Counted from the stretch's first letter, positions 8,177 to 17,935 are shown. The stretch: 64,000 nt of DNA from JAQGMV01 sp963828715 (GCA_963828715.1 CAWHFX010000002.1:558001-622000); one strand, 5' to 3'. A program made the numbers and translations. The notes: generated by a model from the letters alone, not told the origin.

Positions 8177-10240
8177 ATGGATCTTCCCGTTGCGGCGGCG
8201 CCCGCGAGCGGTGCCGCGGCCGACGCGCCTCTGCTCGCTGTCGAGGATTTGCACGTCGAGTTCGTGACGAGCCGCGGCGTGGTGCGTGCGGTCGAGGGCA
8301 TCTCCTACTACGTGCGCGCGGGCGAGATTGTGGCCGTCGTCGGAGAGTCCGGCTGCGGCAAGTCGGTTTCCGCCCTCGCGATCATGCGGCTGCTCACGCC
8401 CGCGACGCGCATCACCGGGCGTGTCGTGTTCGAGGGCCGCGACCTCCTGTTGCTGGCGGATGAGGCGATGCGCGAGATTCGCGGACGCGAGATCGCGATG
8501 ATCTTCCAGGAGCCGATGACCTCGCTCAATCCGGTGCTGACCATCGGCTTCCAGTTGATCGAACCGCTTCTCGTGCATCTGCGCATGGACGCGGCGGCGG
8601 CGCGGCAGCGTGCCGTCGAACTGCTGCGGATGGTCGGCATCCCGGACGCGGAACGGCGGCTCGACCAGTATCCGCATCAGTTCTCGGGCGGCATGCGTCA
8701 GCGCGTCATGATCGCCATCGCGCTCGCGTGCAATCCGAAGCTCCTCATTGCCGACGAGCCGACCACGGCACTCGACGTGACCATCCAGGCGCAGATCCTC
8801 ATGCTGATGAAGGAGCTGTCACGCGAGATCGGCATCGCGATCGTGATGATCACGCACAACCTCGGCATCGTCGCGCGCTACGCCGATCGCGTGAACGTCA
8901 TGTACGCGGCGCATATGACCGAGCAGGCGAGTGCACGCGCACTGTTCGCGCAACCGCTTCATCCCTATACCGCCGGCCTGCTGCGATCGGTACCGAGGCT
9001 CGATCAGCCACGCGGAGCGAGGCTCGAAACGATCGAGGGTTCGCCGCCCGATCTTCTCGATCCGCCGCGCGGCTGCCGGTTCTCGCCACGCTGTGCCGCT
9101 CAGGTGCCGGCGTCGTTGTGCGCTCAGCCGCCGCTCGAGGAGATCGCGCCGGGACATCGGTCGGCATGCGTGCGTGCAGCCGAGATGGCACGCGTCGGCG
9201 CGGAAGGTCTGGGTCTCACACGCGCTGCAGCGCAGCCGGTCGTGCGACAACCGATCGATCGGAGTACGCCGCTCCTGAGCGTCAGAGGTTTGAAGACCTA
9301 CTTCGAGGCCTCGGCCGGACTGAACGTGCTGTCCTCGCGTCGAACGCTCGTGCGGGCGGTGAACGGTATTTCGTTCGATGTCTTCCGCGGCGAAACATTG
9401 GGGCTCGTAGGCGAATCGGGCTGCGGCAAGACGACGGTAGGGCGCACGCTCCTTCGTCTCGAAACGCCGACCGCCGGTGAAATGAGCTTTGCGGGCGCGG
9501 ACGTCACGCGCGTCAGGGGCGAGGCGCTCAAACGTTATCGCCGCCAGATACAGGTCGTTTTCCAGGACCCGTACAGCTCACTCAATCCGCGCATGACGAT
9601 CGGCGACATCATCGCGGAGCCGATGCTCGTCTACGCGCTCGAGCCGAGCCGTGCCGCTGTGCGCGAGAAGGTCGGGGAGCTGCTCGCGCAGGTCGGGCTT
9701 TTTGCCTACATGGCCCAGCGCTATCCGCACGAGCTTTCGGGGGGACAGCGGCAGCGCGTCGGCATCGCGCGCGCACTCGCGATGCGGCCCTCGTTCATCG
9801 TGTGCGATGAGCCGGTGTCGGCGCTCGACGTGTCGATCCAGGCGCAGATCATCAATCTGCTGGAGTCGCTGCAGGCGCGGCTCGGGCTCACGTATCTCTT
9901 CATCGCTCACGACCTCGCCGTCGTGCGCCATATCTCGGACCGGGTGATCGTCATGTATCTCGGGCGCGCGATGGAAATGGCCGATTGCGATGCGCTGTTC
10001 GCGGAGCCGCTCCATCCGTACACGCGCGCACTGCTCGACGCGGTGCCCATTCCCGACCCGGCGATCGAAGCGGTGCGTGACTACAAGCCTCTCGGCGGCG
10101 AAGTGCCGAGCCCGCTCGATCCGCCCGCGGGTTGTGTCTTCAGCAGCCGCTGCCCGTGGGCAAGCGAGGAATGTAAGATGCAGGTGCCGGAGTTGCGCGA
10201 GGTAAGGCGCGGTCATTACGCGGCGTGTATAAAGCTCTAG
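8177..10240 (+). CDS. Fused oligopeptide/dipeptide-type ABC transporter ATPase (DppD-DppF fusion)
   Basis: One 687-residue chain contains two complete ABC ATPase domains. The first has Walker A GESGCGKS, a signature FSGGMRQRV and Walker B LLIADEPTTALD; the second has Walker A GESGCGKT, signature LSGGQRQRV and Walker B FIVCDEPVSALD. Each is followed by the oligopeptide-transporter C-terminal segment with a cysteine pattern (CRFSPRCA; CVFSSRCP) and LHPYT. The layout is that of GsiA-like ATPases that energise peptide or glutathione uptake. It starts nine bases after the preceding stop. No permease or binding protein of this class is present in the window, so its partners must be elsewhere. Confidence 0.93.
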   Translation: MDLPVAAAPASGAAADAPLLAVEDLHVEFVTSRGVVRAVEGISYYVRAGEIVAVVGESGCGKSVSALAIMRLLTPATRITGRVVFEGRDLLLLADEAMREIRGREIAMIFQEPMTSLNPVLTIGFQLIEPLLVHLRMDAAAARQRAVELLRMVGIPDAERRLDQYPHQFSGGMRQRVMIAIALACNPKLLIADEPTTALDVTIQAQILMLMKELSREIGIAIVMITHNLGIVARYADRVNVMYAAHMTEQASARALFAQPLHPYTAGLLRSVPRLDQPRGARLETIEGSPPDLLDPPRGCRFSPRCAAQVPASLCAQPPLEEIAPGHRSACVRAAEMARVGAEGLGLTRAAAQPVVRQPIDRSTPLLSVRGLKTYFEASAGLNVLSSRRTLVRAVNGISFDVFRGETLGLVGESGCGKTTVGRTLLRLETPTAGEMSFAGADVTRVRGEALKRYRRQIQVVFQDPYSSLNPRMTIGDIIAEPMLVYALEPSRAAVREKVGELLAQVGLFAYMAQRYPHELSGGQRQRVGIARALAMRPSFIVCDEPVSALDVSIQAQIINLLESLQARLGLTYLFIAHDLAVVRHISDRVIVMYLGRAMEMADCDALFAEPLHPYTRALLDAVPIPDPAIEAVRDYKPLGGEVPSPLDPPAGCVFSSRCPWASEECKMQVPELREVRRGHYAACIKL

Positions 10241-10245
10241 AGGCG

Positions 10246-10956
10246 ATGAGCAGAAACGATCGATTCGACGGCGAAGTGCATACGCTCATGTTCGATCTGT
10301 ATGGCACTTTGCTAGACATGCAGGGCGGTCTCTCGGCTGCCGTGACGGACTACCTGCAGGAGAAAGGTTGGGCGGGCGCGCCCGAGTCGCTGGTGACCAC
10401 GTGGCGGCGCACTCATTCCGAAAATTCGATGATCGATGCACTGCTCCACCGCGAGCACACGTCGTATCGCGAGATCGGCGAAAACGCGCTTTCGTATACG
10501 CTGGAGCAGTCTGGGATCGATTACACCGAAGACGAGGTGCGCGAACTCGTGTCCGTAATCGAGCGGCTCGAGCCTTTCTCCGAAGTGATTCCAGCGCTGG
10601 AGAAGCTGAAGCGGGGCTACCAGCTCACGATATTTTCGAATGGCGACCCGGATATGCTGGAACGTGCGCGTTCACGGCTGCGCGTCCCGTTCGAGCGCAT
10701 TATTTCAGCCGCTGCCGCCAGCACGTTCAAACCGCACGTCGCGGCGTATCGCACGGCAGCCGAGCTGCTGGGCGCTGCGCCGGAGTCGATCCTGTTCGTC
10801 GCGAGCCACGTTTTCGACTGTGTCGGCGCGAAGGCGTACGGGATGCGCAGCTGCTTCGTCGATCGCCGCGGCGAGCCTTTCGGCGACTGGCCCTATCAGC
10901 CGGACATGATCGTCAGCGACTTGTCGGAACTGGGTGAGCAACTGTGCGGTGGGTGA
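10246..10956 (+). CDS. HAD-superfamily hydrolase, haloacid dehalogenase type II
   Basis: A 236-residue HAD protein. Motif I is FDLYGTLLD near residue 16 (nucleophile Asp), motif II is IFSNGDPDML, the lysine is in TFKPHVAAY, and motif IV is ASHVFDCVGAKAYGM. The pattern and helical cap after motif I fit the L-2-haloacid dehalogenase subgroup, although many members act on other substrates. An upstream GTG at 10225 would overlap the ABC gene, so the ATG at 10246, six bases after that gene's stop, is preferred. It probably shares a transcript with the ABC ATPase gene. Confidence 0.85.
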   Translation: MSRNDRFDGEVHTLMFDLYGTLLDMQGGLSAAVTDYLQEKGWAGAPESLVTTWRRTHSENSMIDALLHREHTSYREIGENALSYTLEQSGIDYTEDEVRELVSVIERLEPFSEVIPALEKLKRGYQLTIFSNGDPDMLERARSRLRVPFERIISAAAASTFKPHVAAYRTAAELLGAAPESILFVASHVFDCVGAKAYGMRSCFVDRRGEPFGDWPYQPDMIVSDLSELGEQLCGG

Positions 10957-10969
10957 ACAGGCAGGCCCG

Positions 10970-11941
10970 TCACTTCTTTGCCTCCTCCTTCGCCAACTGC
11001 GCGACCACCGGTCCGAGCCGCTGGTGGTCGGCCTCGTAGAATTTGATGAAGTCGGGCGTATCGCGATAGTCCACTTCGACGCTCGATTTCTGCATCGACT
11101 GCTGGTACAGCGGATCGCTGATCGCGCGTCGAATCATGTCGCGCATGGCTTTCAGCGTCGGCTCCGGCACGCCCGCCGTCGTGAACAGTCCGACCCACAG
11201 ATACGCTTCAATGTCGTAGCCGAGCTCCTTGAACGTCGGCACGTCGGGCAGGCTCGAATGGCGTTTCGCGCCCCAGCTTGCCAGACCGCGCAGTTTGCCG
11301 CCCTTGATATGCGGCGCAACCGCCGCGAGCCCTTGGCCGGTAGCAATCACGTGTCCGCCGAGTAGCTGAGTGACCGCCGGCCCGCCGCCGGTGGTGGGAA
11401 CGTGCCGCATGCGAAGTTGCGCGTTCTGCAGGAACATCGCGAAAGGCACGTGCGTGATCGAGAACGGCCCGGAACTGGAGTAGGCGAGCTGGCCGTCCTT
11501 TGCCTTGGCGTCGGCGATGAACTCCTTGATCGATTTGTACGGGCTTTCGGTCTGCACCGTGAATACGAGGGGATCGGCGCTCGTGAGCGCGATCGGCTGC
11601 AGTTGTTCGAGCCGATACGGCTGCTCGACGTTCTGTGCCTTGTTTTTTTCGTAGACGAGATAAATGTTCGGCGTCGTGACGAGGATGTTGTAGCCATCCG
11701 GCTTTTGATTCGCGACGTACGCAGTCCCGACAGCCGCGGTGCCGCCGGCGCGGTTGATCACAGGAGCGGGCTGGCCGTATAGCTTTTCGATGATCGCGGA
11801 CAGCGGCTGCGCGGTGATCTGGTTCATCCCGCCGGGCGGGTTCGGCACCGTGATCGAGATCGCGCGCGACGGGTATTTCTCCTGTGCGGACGCGCCCGTC
11901 ACGGCCAGCGCGACTGCGAGTGCAATCAGAAAACGTTTCAT
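10970..11941 (-). CDS. Bug/TctC-family periplasmic substrate-binding receptor
   Basis: A 323-residue receptor with the cleavable signal MKRFLIALAVALAVTGASAQ and the Bug pattern YPSRAISITVPNPPGGMNQ right after it. The start at 11941 is set by a strong GGAGG ribosome site in the preceding bases; upstream in-frame ATGs would only add non-signal sequence. It has no TctA/TctB genes beside it, as is common for Bug proteins that share a membrane pair or act as sensors. It is convergent with the HAD gene and divergent from the CaiB/BaiF gene; a shared 194-base divergent promoter region lies between. Confidence 0.9.
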   Translation of the reverse strand: MKRFLIALAVALAVTGASAQEKYPSRAISITVPNPPGGMNQITAQPLSAIIEKLYGQPAPVINRAGGTAAVGTAYVANQKPDGYNILVTTPNIYLVYEKNKAQNVEQPYRLEQLQPIALTSADPLVFTVQTESPYKSIKEFIADAKAKDGQLAYSSSGPFSITHVPFAMFLQNAQLRMRHVPTTGGGPAVTQLLGGHVIATGQGLAAVAPHIKGGKLRGLASWGAKRHSSLPDVPTFKELGYDIEAYLWVGLFTTAGVPEPTLKAMRDMIRRAISDPLYQQSMQKSSVEVDYRDTPDFIKFYEADHQRLGPVVAQLAKEEAKK

Positions 11942-12135
11942 TGAGCTCCTCCAGTAAGCTTCGAGCTGCGATGTGGCTGCTCGACAAGCGGTCGGTATTC
12001 TTCGCGGGACCGTAGCGCCGCGTACTGACAGTGTCAACGAGTCGACTTTGGAATTGCGGCGGGCTATGCGCGCGAACATATCGCGCTGCGCTACTATCGC
12101 GCATCCACGTTTCAACTCCCTCAGGACCCGACCTC

Positions 12136-13360
12136 ATGCCAGGACCGCTTTCCCATATCAGAGTGCTCGATCTGTCACGCGTGCTGGCGGGACCGTGGAC
12201 GGGTCAGAATCTCGCCGACCTCGGCGCCGAGGTGATCAAGGTCGAACGGCCGGGCAAGGGCGACGACTCGCGCGCCTTCGGGCCGCCATGGCTGAAAGAC
12301 AAGAACGGGAACGACACAGCGGAAGCGGCGTACTTCGCAGCCGCCAACCGCGGCAAGAAGTCGATCACGGTGGACATCTCGAAGCCGGAAGGGCAGCGCA
12401 TCGTGCGCGATCTCGTGGCGCGCTCCGACGTGCTGCTGGAGAACTACAAGTTCGGCGATCTCGCGCGCTACGGGCTGGGATATGAGCAGCTCAAAGCGGT
12501 CAATCCGCGCCTCATCTACTGTTCGGTGACCGGATTCGGCCAGACCGGCCCCTATCGCGAACGACCCGGATACGACTTCATGATCCAGGGTATGGGCGGG
12601 CTTATGAGCATCACCGGCGAGCGCGACGATATGCCCGGCGGTGGACCGCAGCGCGTGGGCGTGCCCACGGTGGACATCATGACCGGCATGTACGCGACCA
12701 TCGCAGTGTGTGCCGCTCTTGCGCATCGCGCCGAAACAGGCATCGGCCAGCACCTCGATCTCGCGCTGTTCGACACACAGGTCGCGTTCCTCGCAAACCA
12801 GGCGATGAACTATCTCGCGACGGGTGACGTGCCGGGGCGCATCGGCAACGCTCATCCGAACATCGTGCCGTATCAGACGTTCCGTACCGCCGATGGCGAC
12901 ATCATCCTCGCGTGCGGCAACGACAATCTGTTCAAGAAATTCTGTGACGTCGCGGGCTGCCAGCATCTTCTCGAGGACGAGCGCTTTGCCACCAATGTCG
13001 AAGCGCGTCGAGAACCGGCAGGCGATCACGGACCTGCTCGCTGCAGTGTTCGCGAAGAGGACGACACGCGACTGGGTTGAAGCGCTCGAGCAGGCGGGTG
13101 TGCCGAACGGGCCGATCAACAACATCAAACAGGTGTTCGAGGAGCCGCAGGCCGTCGCGCGCGGCCTGCGTTTCGAGTTGCCCCATCCAACTGCGGACAG
13201 CGTGCCGCTCGTCGCGAGTCCGATGCGTTTCTCCGCGACCCCGGTGGAACAGAAAGTGCCGCCGCCGACACTTGGCCAGCATACGGACGAAATTCTCGAG
13301 GAGCTCCTCGGACTCAACGCCGCGGCTATCCAACAGTTGCGGGCGGACCGTGTTCTCTAA
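12136..13360 (+). pseudogene. CaiB/BaiF family CoA-transferase (formyl-CoA transferase type), frameshifted
   Basis: The N-terminal frame starts at the ATG at 12136 with IRVLDLSRVLAGPWTGQNLA and continues through RPGYDFMIQGMGGLMS, where the Asp is the family's catalytic residue, and VDIMTGMYAT. It leaves frame near 12996. The next frame then carries KRVENRQAITDLLAAVF and, to 13360, AGVPNGPINNIKQVFEEPQ and the normal C-terminus. One extra base near AATGTCGAAG accounts for the switch; removing it gives about 407 residues, the family norm. Class III CoA-transferases move CoA between carboxylic acids. It lies eight bases before a TctC gene, suggesting activation of an imported acid. Confidence 0.85.
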
Positions 13361-13367
13361 GACATCG

Positions 13368-14396
13368 ATGAGAGTTCAAGGCCACCGCTGCGGAGCAAGC
13401 GCAGGCGGCGCAGTGCAAAGATGCCGCGAACCGCTACTCGCGTTGTGTTTGCTGAGCGTGCCAGCGAGCGGGTTCGCTGCGCAGGACGATGTTGCGACGT
13501 ATCCGAGCCGCCCCATTCGCATGATCGCTCCGTCATCGCCCGGCGGCCCGGCAGACGTCGTTGCGCGTGCGGTTTCCCAGGGTATCGCCGACGTGCTCGG
13601 CGCGCAGATCGTCATCGACAATCGGGCGGGCGCTGCCGGACTGATCGGAGCCGAGCTCGTGGCGGCGGCGGCTCCCGACGGCTACACGTTGCTCTTCGGA
13701 TTCTCCGGCCCGCTCGTGATCGTGCCGCACGTGATCGAGAAACCGCCGTATCACACGCTGAAGGACTTCGCGCCCGTTTCGCTCGCGGCACAAGGGCCAT
13801 ATGTGCTGCTGGTCAATCCGAATGTGCCAGCGGCCTCGGTGAAGGAACTGGTGGCACTCGCGAAGGCGCAGCCTGGAAAGCTGAACTACGCATCCGGCGG
13901 GAACGGGACCGGCATTCATCTCGCGGCCGAGCTGTTCAAGATGACCGCTGGCGTAAACATCGTGCACGTTCCGTACAAGGGAGCGGGGCCGGGCCAGACG
14001 GCGCTGCTGGCAAACGAAGTAAGCATGATGTTCAACGGACTGCCGCCCGCGCTTCCGCACGTGACAGCGGGGAGGCTGAAGGCCCTCGCGATCGCCGGCG
14101 AGAAGCGCTCACCGCTGCTTCCGGAGACGCCGACGCTGACCGAAGCGGGAACGGCCGTCGTGGCGACGGGCTGGTACGGCATCCTCGCGCCACGTGCGAC
14201 ACCTCGATCGATCGTCTCGAAGATGCAGGCGGCGACGGCGAAGGCGTGTGCGAGTCCCGGTGTACACGATCGGCTTGCGGCTCAGGGTGTCGAGACGGTC
14301 GGGTCGACGCCCGAAGAGTTCGCGACGTGGCTCAGGGAGGAGTGGAGCAAGTGGCAGAAGGTAATCAAAATCGCCGGCATCCGAACGGCTCAGTAG
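13368..14396 (+). CDS. Bug/TctC-family periplasmic substrate-binding receptor
   Basis: A 342-residue receptor. After a signal region containing PLLALCLLSVPASGFAAQ comes the Bug core: YPSRPIRMIAPSSPGGPADV, VIDNRAGAAGLIGAELVA, NYASGGNGTGIHLAAELF and IVHVPYKGAGPGQTALLA. The ATG at 13368, seven bases past the CoA-transferase stop, gives a plausible signal peptide, although it is preceded by about fifteen hydrophilic residues. It is the third receptor of this family within 14 kb and forms an apparent operon with the CaiB/BaiF gene and the dienelactone hydrolase. Confidence 0.88.
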   Translation: MRVQGHRCGASAGGAVQRCREPLLALCLLSVPASGFAAQDDVATYPSRPIRMIAPSSPGGPADVVARAVSQGIADVLGAQIVIDNRAGAAGLIGAELVAAAAPDGYTLLFGFSGPLVIVPHVIEKPPYHTLKDFAPVSLAAQGPYVLLVNPNVPAASVKELVALAKAQPGKLNYASGGNGTGIHLAAELFKMTAGVNIVHVPYKGAGPGQTALLANEVSMMFNGLPPALPHVTAGRLKALAIAGEKRSPLLPETPTLTEAGTAVVATGWYGILAPRATPRSIVSKMQAATAKACASPGVHDRLAAQGVETVGSTPEEFATWLREEWSKWQKVIKIAGIRTAQ

Positions 14397-14424
14397 CCGC
14401 GCTCGCCTGGCAGCGGAAGGGGCC

Positions 14425-15126
14425 ATGAGGACGGAGGAAATCAGCGTCCGCCTGCGCGACGGTGAGATGGGTGCGCATGTCGCGTATCCGGACGGCACGC
14501 CCGCCGGTGCGATCATCGCGATCATGGAAATCTGGGGCGTCAACGCAACCATGCGTCGCCACGCCCAGGAGTTCGCTGAAGCCGGCTTCGTCTGTCTGGT
14601 GCCGGATCTCTTCTGGCGGCAGGAACCCGGCGTCGAGCTCTCCGATCACAATCCTGATGACGTCAGGAAGGCGTTCGATCTCTACTACGACTTCGATTAC
14701 GACCTCGCCGTGCAGGACATGGCGGACACGTGGAAGTACCTCGCCGGCATCCCGGAGTGCAACGGCAAAGTGGGGGCGGTGGGCTACTGTCTTGGCGGCA
14801 AGCTCTGCTACCTCCTGTGCTGCCGCACCGACATCGACTGCGCCGTTGCGTATTACGGCACATACATCGAGCACCACATCCGCGAGGCGCCACGCCTGCA
14901 TCGGCCGTTCATGCTGCACATGGCGCTCAAGGACCGATGGGTGCAGGCGGAAGTCAACGAGTTGTTGGAGCGACGCTTGTCACCCAATCCGCTGGTGACG
15001 ATCCACAAATATCCGGGCGCGGATCACGCGTTCGCCCGACATGGCGGGCGAACCTACAGCAAGCCGGAAGCGGATCGTGCGCTTGCTTTGACGCTCGATT
15101 TTTTTCGCCAGCACCTCGCCGCCTGA
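14425..15126 (+). CDS. Dienelactone hydrolase family protein
   Basis: A 233-residue alpha/beta hydrolase with the dienelactone hydrolase layout: IMEIWGVNATMRRHA near residue 33 (the Glu that primes the nucleophile), the nucleophile elbow GYCLGGKL with catalytic Cys, the Asp in ALKDRWV and the His in GADHAFARHGG. Such enzymes open the lactone ring of dienelactones from chloroaromatic breakdown, but many act on other small esters. It starts 28 bases after the Bug receptor gene and is likely cotranscribed with it. Convergent with the EVE-domain gene, the two stops being almost adjacent. Confidence 0.88.
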   Translation: MRTEEISVRLRDGEMGAHVAYPDGTPAGAIIAIMEIWGVNATMRRHAQEFAEAGFVCLVPDLFWRQEPGVELSDHNPDDVRKAFDLYYDFDYDLAVQDMADTWKYLAGIPECNGKVGAVGYCLGGKLCYLLCCRTDIDCAVAYYGTYIEHHIREAPRLHRPFMLHMALKDRWVQAEVNELLERRLSPNPLVTIHKYPGADHAFARHGGRTYSKPEADRALALTLDFFRQHLAA

Positions 15127-15582
15127 TCACTTCATCAGGCGTTCGGTGATGTAGTCCCACTCCGCCGGGTCGACCGGTGTGATCGACAGGCGGTTACCGC
15201 GCTGAAGCACTCGCATGTTCGCGAGCTTCTTGTGCTTCTTCAGCTCCGCGAGACTGACGAGCGGTGTTTTCTTCACGAACTTGAAGTCGACGTTGAGCCA
15301 GCGCGGTGCTTCGCGCTTCGCCTCCGGGTCGTAGTAATGGCTCTTCTTGTCGAACTGCGTATCGTCCGGATGCGCCGGCGCACTGACTTCCACGATGCCG
15401 ACGATACCCGGCTCTTCACAATTCGAGTGATAGAAGAAAGCGCGGTCGCCGACCTTCATCTGGTCGCGCATGAAGTTGCGCGCCTGGAAGTTGCGCACGC
15501 CGTTCCACGCGGTCGTCTTGTCGCGCGCCATGTGATCGATGCCGTAGGTCGTCGGTTCGGATTTGATGAGCCAATAACGCAT
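15127..15582 (-). CDS. EVE domain-containing protein
   Basis: A 151-residue protein made of a single EVE domain: MRYWLIKSEPTTYGIDHM at the start, then WNGVRNFQARNFMRDQMKVGD, FFYHSNCEEPGIVGIVEV and the YYDPEA motif. EVE domains are PUA-like folds that bind modified bases in nucleic acids. The length and the start at the MRYWL methionine match stand-alone family members (often called thymocyte nuclear protein 1-like). It is a solitary gene here, unrelated to its neighbours. Confidence 0.92.
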   Translation of the reverse strand: MRYWLIKSEPTTYGIDHMARDKTTAWNGVRNFQARNFMRDQMKVGDRAFFYHSNCEEPGIVGIVEVSAPAHPDDTQFDKKSHYYDPEAKREAPRWLNVDFKFVKKTPLVSLAELKKHKKLANMRVLQRGNRLSITPVDPAEWDYITERLMK

Positions 15583-15771
15583 TCGGGTGACGATGGCTGG
15601 AACAGGATGAACACTCGAGAATATCACCGACGGGCCAATACGGCGCCAGTCCGGCGTGGCGCCCGCCACAGTAAGGGAACTCACGTCTGCTGCGGTGACG
15701 ATCGAGTTACCGCCTCGGACTGTGATCTGTGGCGCTGGCGATGAGTGTGGTTTAGGTCGACTACCCTGGCG

Positions 15772-16437
15772 TCAGCGCGAACTTCCCACGGCATTTTCCG
15801 GAAGCGCTTTCACCAGACTCCGAGCTGCCTGCTCGAGGGCCACCTGGAGCGTGATCGGCCTCTCGGTTATTCCCTCCCACGAGTAGAGCATCTCCTGAAT
15901 GCCTTCCCACGCGATCGTGCCGTCGTCCGTGTCCCAGATTTGCAAGAAGATACGAACATTCGCGTACCGCGTTTCGACCAGCCGCAAGCCGAATATTCCG
16001 AAACGCTCCTTCGCACCTTGTGTGAAGCCCTGCAGCTTGATTTGTGCGACATACCGGACGCCAACCAGCTCGCCGATTCGCCGGAGCATCGGGCTCTTGA
16101 AAAGGCCGGTGTCCCGGTATTCCTCGTACATGCGCTTGTAATCGTCCGATAGCCCCGCTCTGTTGACCGCGCTGAGCGCCTCCGCCAGCGTCACCACGCT
16201 GATTCTCGGCCGTTCGTTGCGGAGTACCTGCGCAAAGATGAGGGCAACCGCCTGCTTTTCTTCTTCCTGCCCGGTCACTGTAGAGGGCGTTATGAATGCG
16301 ACACCGGCTCTTTCAAGAGCTCCGGACTCGAGCGAGAGGCGCTGCTGTTGCGTAGCCGGAAACATCTGCACGGTCGTGCAGGCTGCGGAGAGAAGGGCCG
16401 CGACGAGCACGACAATGAAAGCGGGCTTGATCTGCAT
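15772..16437 (-). CDS. Hypothetical lipoprotein
   Basis: A 221-residue protein with a lipoprotein signal (VVLVAALLSAAC, Cys at residue 20). The mature part is soluble. It contains VLRNERPRISVVTLAEALSA and a predicted beta-rich stretch (VRYVAQIKLQGFTQ, RYANVRIFLQIWDTDDGTIAWEG) resembling lipoproteins that report on envelope assembly, but I cannot place it in a named family. It stands alone with 190 bases of non-coding sequence downstream and a long non-coding region upstream. Confidence 0.7.
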   Translation of the reverse strand: MQIKPAFIVVLVAALLSAACTTVQMFPATQQQRLSLESGALERAGVAFITPSTVTGQEEEKQAVALIFAQVLRNERPRISVVTLAEALSAVNRAGLSDDYKRMYEEYRDTGLFKSPMLRRIGELVGVRYVAQIKLQGFTQGAKERFGIFGLRLVETRYANVRIFLQIWDTDDGTIAWEGIQEMLYSWEGITERPITLQVALEQAARSLVKALPENAVGSSR

Positions 16438-17166
16438 GGGCGGGCTCGGTATCTGTGTAAGCGGAAATTATAGGCAGCATGCAGGGACCTGTGCCGGGCT
16501 CACGCCAGAGGCACAGCAATCCCGACGCTGAAATACTGAACTTCGTGCGCCCACGCGAAGAACCTACGCATCGGAAATCCCGCTGATTGACAGCAGGCGG
16601 ACGAAACGCTGGCGCAAACACGTAGCGATGCAGGGACAGTCGCACTGTAGGGTGGCCGGTTACGGACACGTCGAGGGAACTCACAGCATTCGATGACATG
16701 TCAGCGGCAGAGGAGCTGCTGCCATAGGGCGCGATGCTCCATTCCAACATCATGATCGCACCGAAGTTGTTTGAATGAGTACGATCTCCCTCAACTTCCG
16801 CGTCCTTTGCGCTCTGCGGGGGCAACCTCCCGGTCCACGCCAGAACTCGATGGTGAGGTCCGCGCAAGCCCTGCCATGATTTGTTCTACGAAAGACGTCT
16901 TAGCCCGCCGGGCAACTCGATAACGGCCTCATCTCCCCAACCTTCCCTGATCCGCAAACACCTGGAGCCCAAAACGGCTGTCGAGGGCCGCCTCGCACGC
17001 GCCGAGTCGCGCGCTTCCAGACCTTAGTGGCGGTCCCGGCCGGGCCGGAGGCGAGGCATCCATCAGCCAATACGCCAGCGCGATTACACGATGAGCTTGG
17101 TTGTATGCATACTGGGTGAGTGTCACAATGCACTTCGGGAGGGCAGTCCTCCTGTCCAGAGGCAGG
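16438..17166. other. Long intergenic region with no recognisable gene
   Basis: About 730 bases between the lipoprotein gene and the SYLF gene. Open frames occur on both strands but have no start with ribosome site, no domain and no codon-bias support. I find no tRNA, terminator or mobile-element end. It separates the metabolic left part of the window from the right part where the dyad promoter element appears. Confidence 0.5.
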
Positions 17167-17211
17167 TTGGTCCAAAGGACAATTGGCCGCGCAAAAACGA
17201 TGTGACCTAAT
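17167..17211 (+). promoter_or_regulatory. Candidate (degenerate) copy of the GGACC-AA-GGTCC promoter element
   Basis: GGTCCAAAGGACAATTG at 17169-17185 matches the consensus GGACCAAGGTCCAATTG at 13 of 17 bases, and CCTAAT at 17206-17211 lies where the -10 hexamer is found in the other copies. The centre is 77 bases before the SYLF gene start, similar to the better copies. The inner half-sites are altered, so this is the weakest member of the set. Confidence 0.45.
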
Positions 17212-17251
17212 AAGCGTCGCGTCATTTCTCAATCTTTGACGGAGGTCCGCC

Positions 17252-17935
17252 ATGCAATCGATTACCACGTATCTATTCCGTGTCGCCGTGCTCGGGGCTG
17301 TCGCAGCACTGGCGGCGTGCGCGTCAACGCCGGAAACGAGCGCCGACACGACGCAGAAGATGCGAGCGGCAGAAACGACACTTGCGAATTTCGCGAAGGA
17401 TCCCGAGATGACCTGGTTCAGGAACAACCTGAAAAATGCCCGGGCCATAGTTATAAGCCCGCGCATAACGCGCGCCGGCTTTGTCGTGGGAGGATCGGGC
17501 GGAGAGTCTCTGGTGCTCGCGCGCGATGGGAGCGGAGGCTGGACCGGCCCCGCTTTCTATAACATGTACGCCGGCAGCATAGGATTGCAGGCCGGGGCCG
17601 ACGTGTCCGAAGTCATCGTTCTGGTGATGACTCAGAAGGCACTCGATTCGCTGCTAAGCTCGTCGTTCAAAATGGGCGCGGACGGGAGTATTTCTGCGGG
17701 GCCGGTCGGCGTCGGTGCGGCTTCAAACATCAAATCGGATATGGTGTCATTTTCCCGCTCTAAAGGTGTCTACGCAGGATTGAACCTCGATGGGGCATCC
17801 CTATCGCCCGACACCGGTGCAAACGGCGCGTTCTATGGCCGGTCCGTGTCGCCGGTAGACATCCTCGTCACCCGCAGCGTCACTAATCCGTCCGCCGCGC
17901 CGCTGCAACAGTCGTTAGTGCAGTTGTCCAAGTAG
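17252..17935 (+). CDS. SYLF/YSC84 lipid-binding domain lipoprotein
   Basis: A 227-residue protein with a lipoprotein signal (GAVAALAACAS, Cys at residue 23) and one SYLF (YSC84) domain. Recognisable parts are NARAIVISPRITRAGFVVGG, GWTGPAFYNMYAGSIGLQAGAD and IVLVMTQKALDSLLSS, ending in SRSKGVYAGLNLDGASL. SYLF domains bind membrane lipids; bacterial members are periplasmic or outer-membrane anchored and of uncertain function. A strong GGAGGT ribosome site precedes the start. A candidate dyad element lies upstream and a hairpin terminator downstream, so it is probably monocistronic. Confidence 0.9.
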   Translation: MQSITTYLFRVAVLGAVAALAACASTPETSADTTQKMRAAETTLANFAKDPEMTWFRNNLKNARAIVISPRITRAGFVVGGSGGESLVLARDGSGGWTGPAFYNMYAGSIGLQAGADVSEVIVLVMTQKALDSLLSSSFKMGADGSISAGPVGVGAASNIKSDMVSFSRSKGVYAGLNLDGASLSPDTGANGAFYGRSVSPVDILVTRSVTNPSAAPLQQSLVQLSK

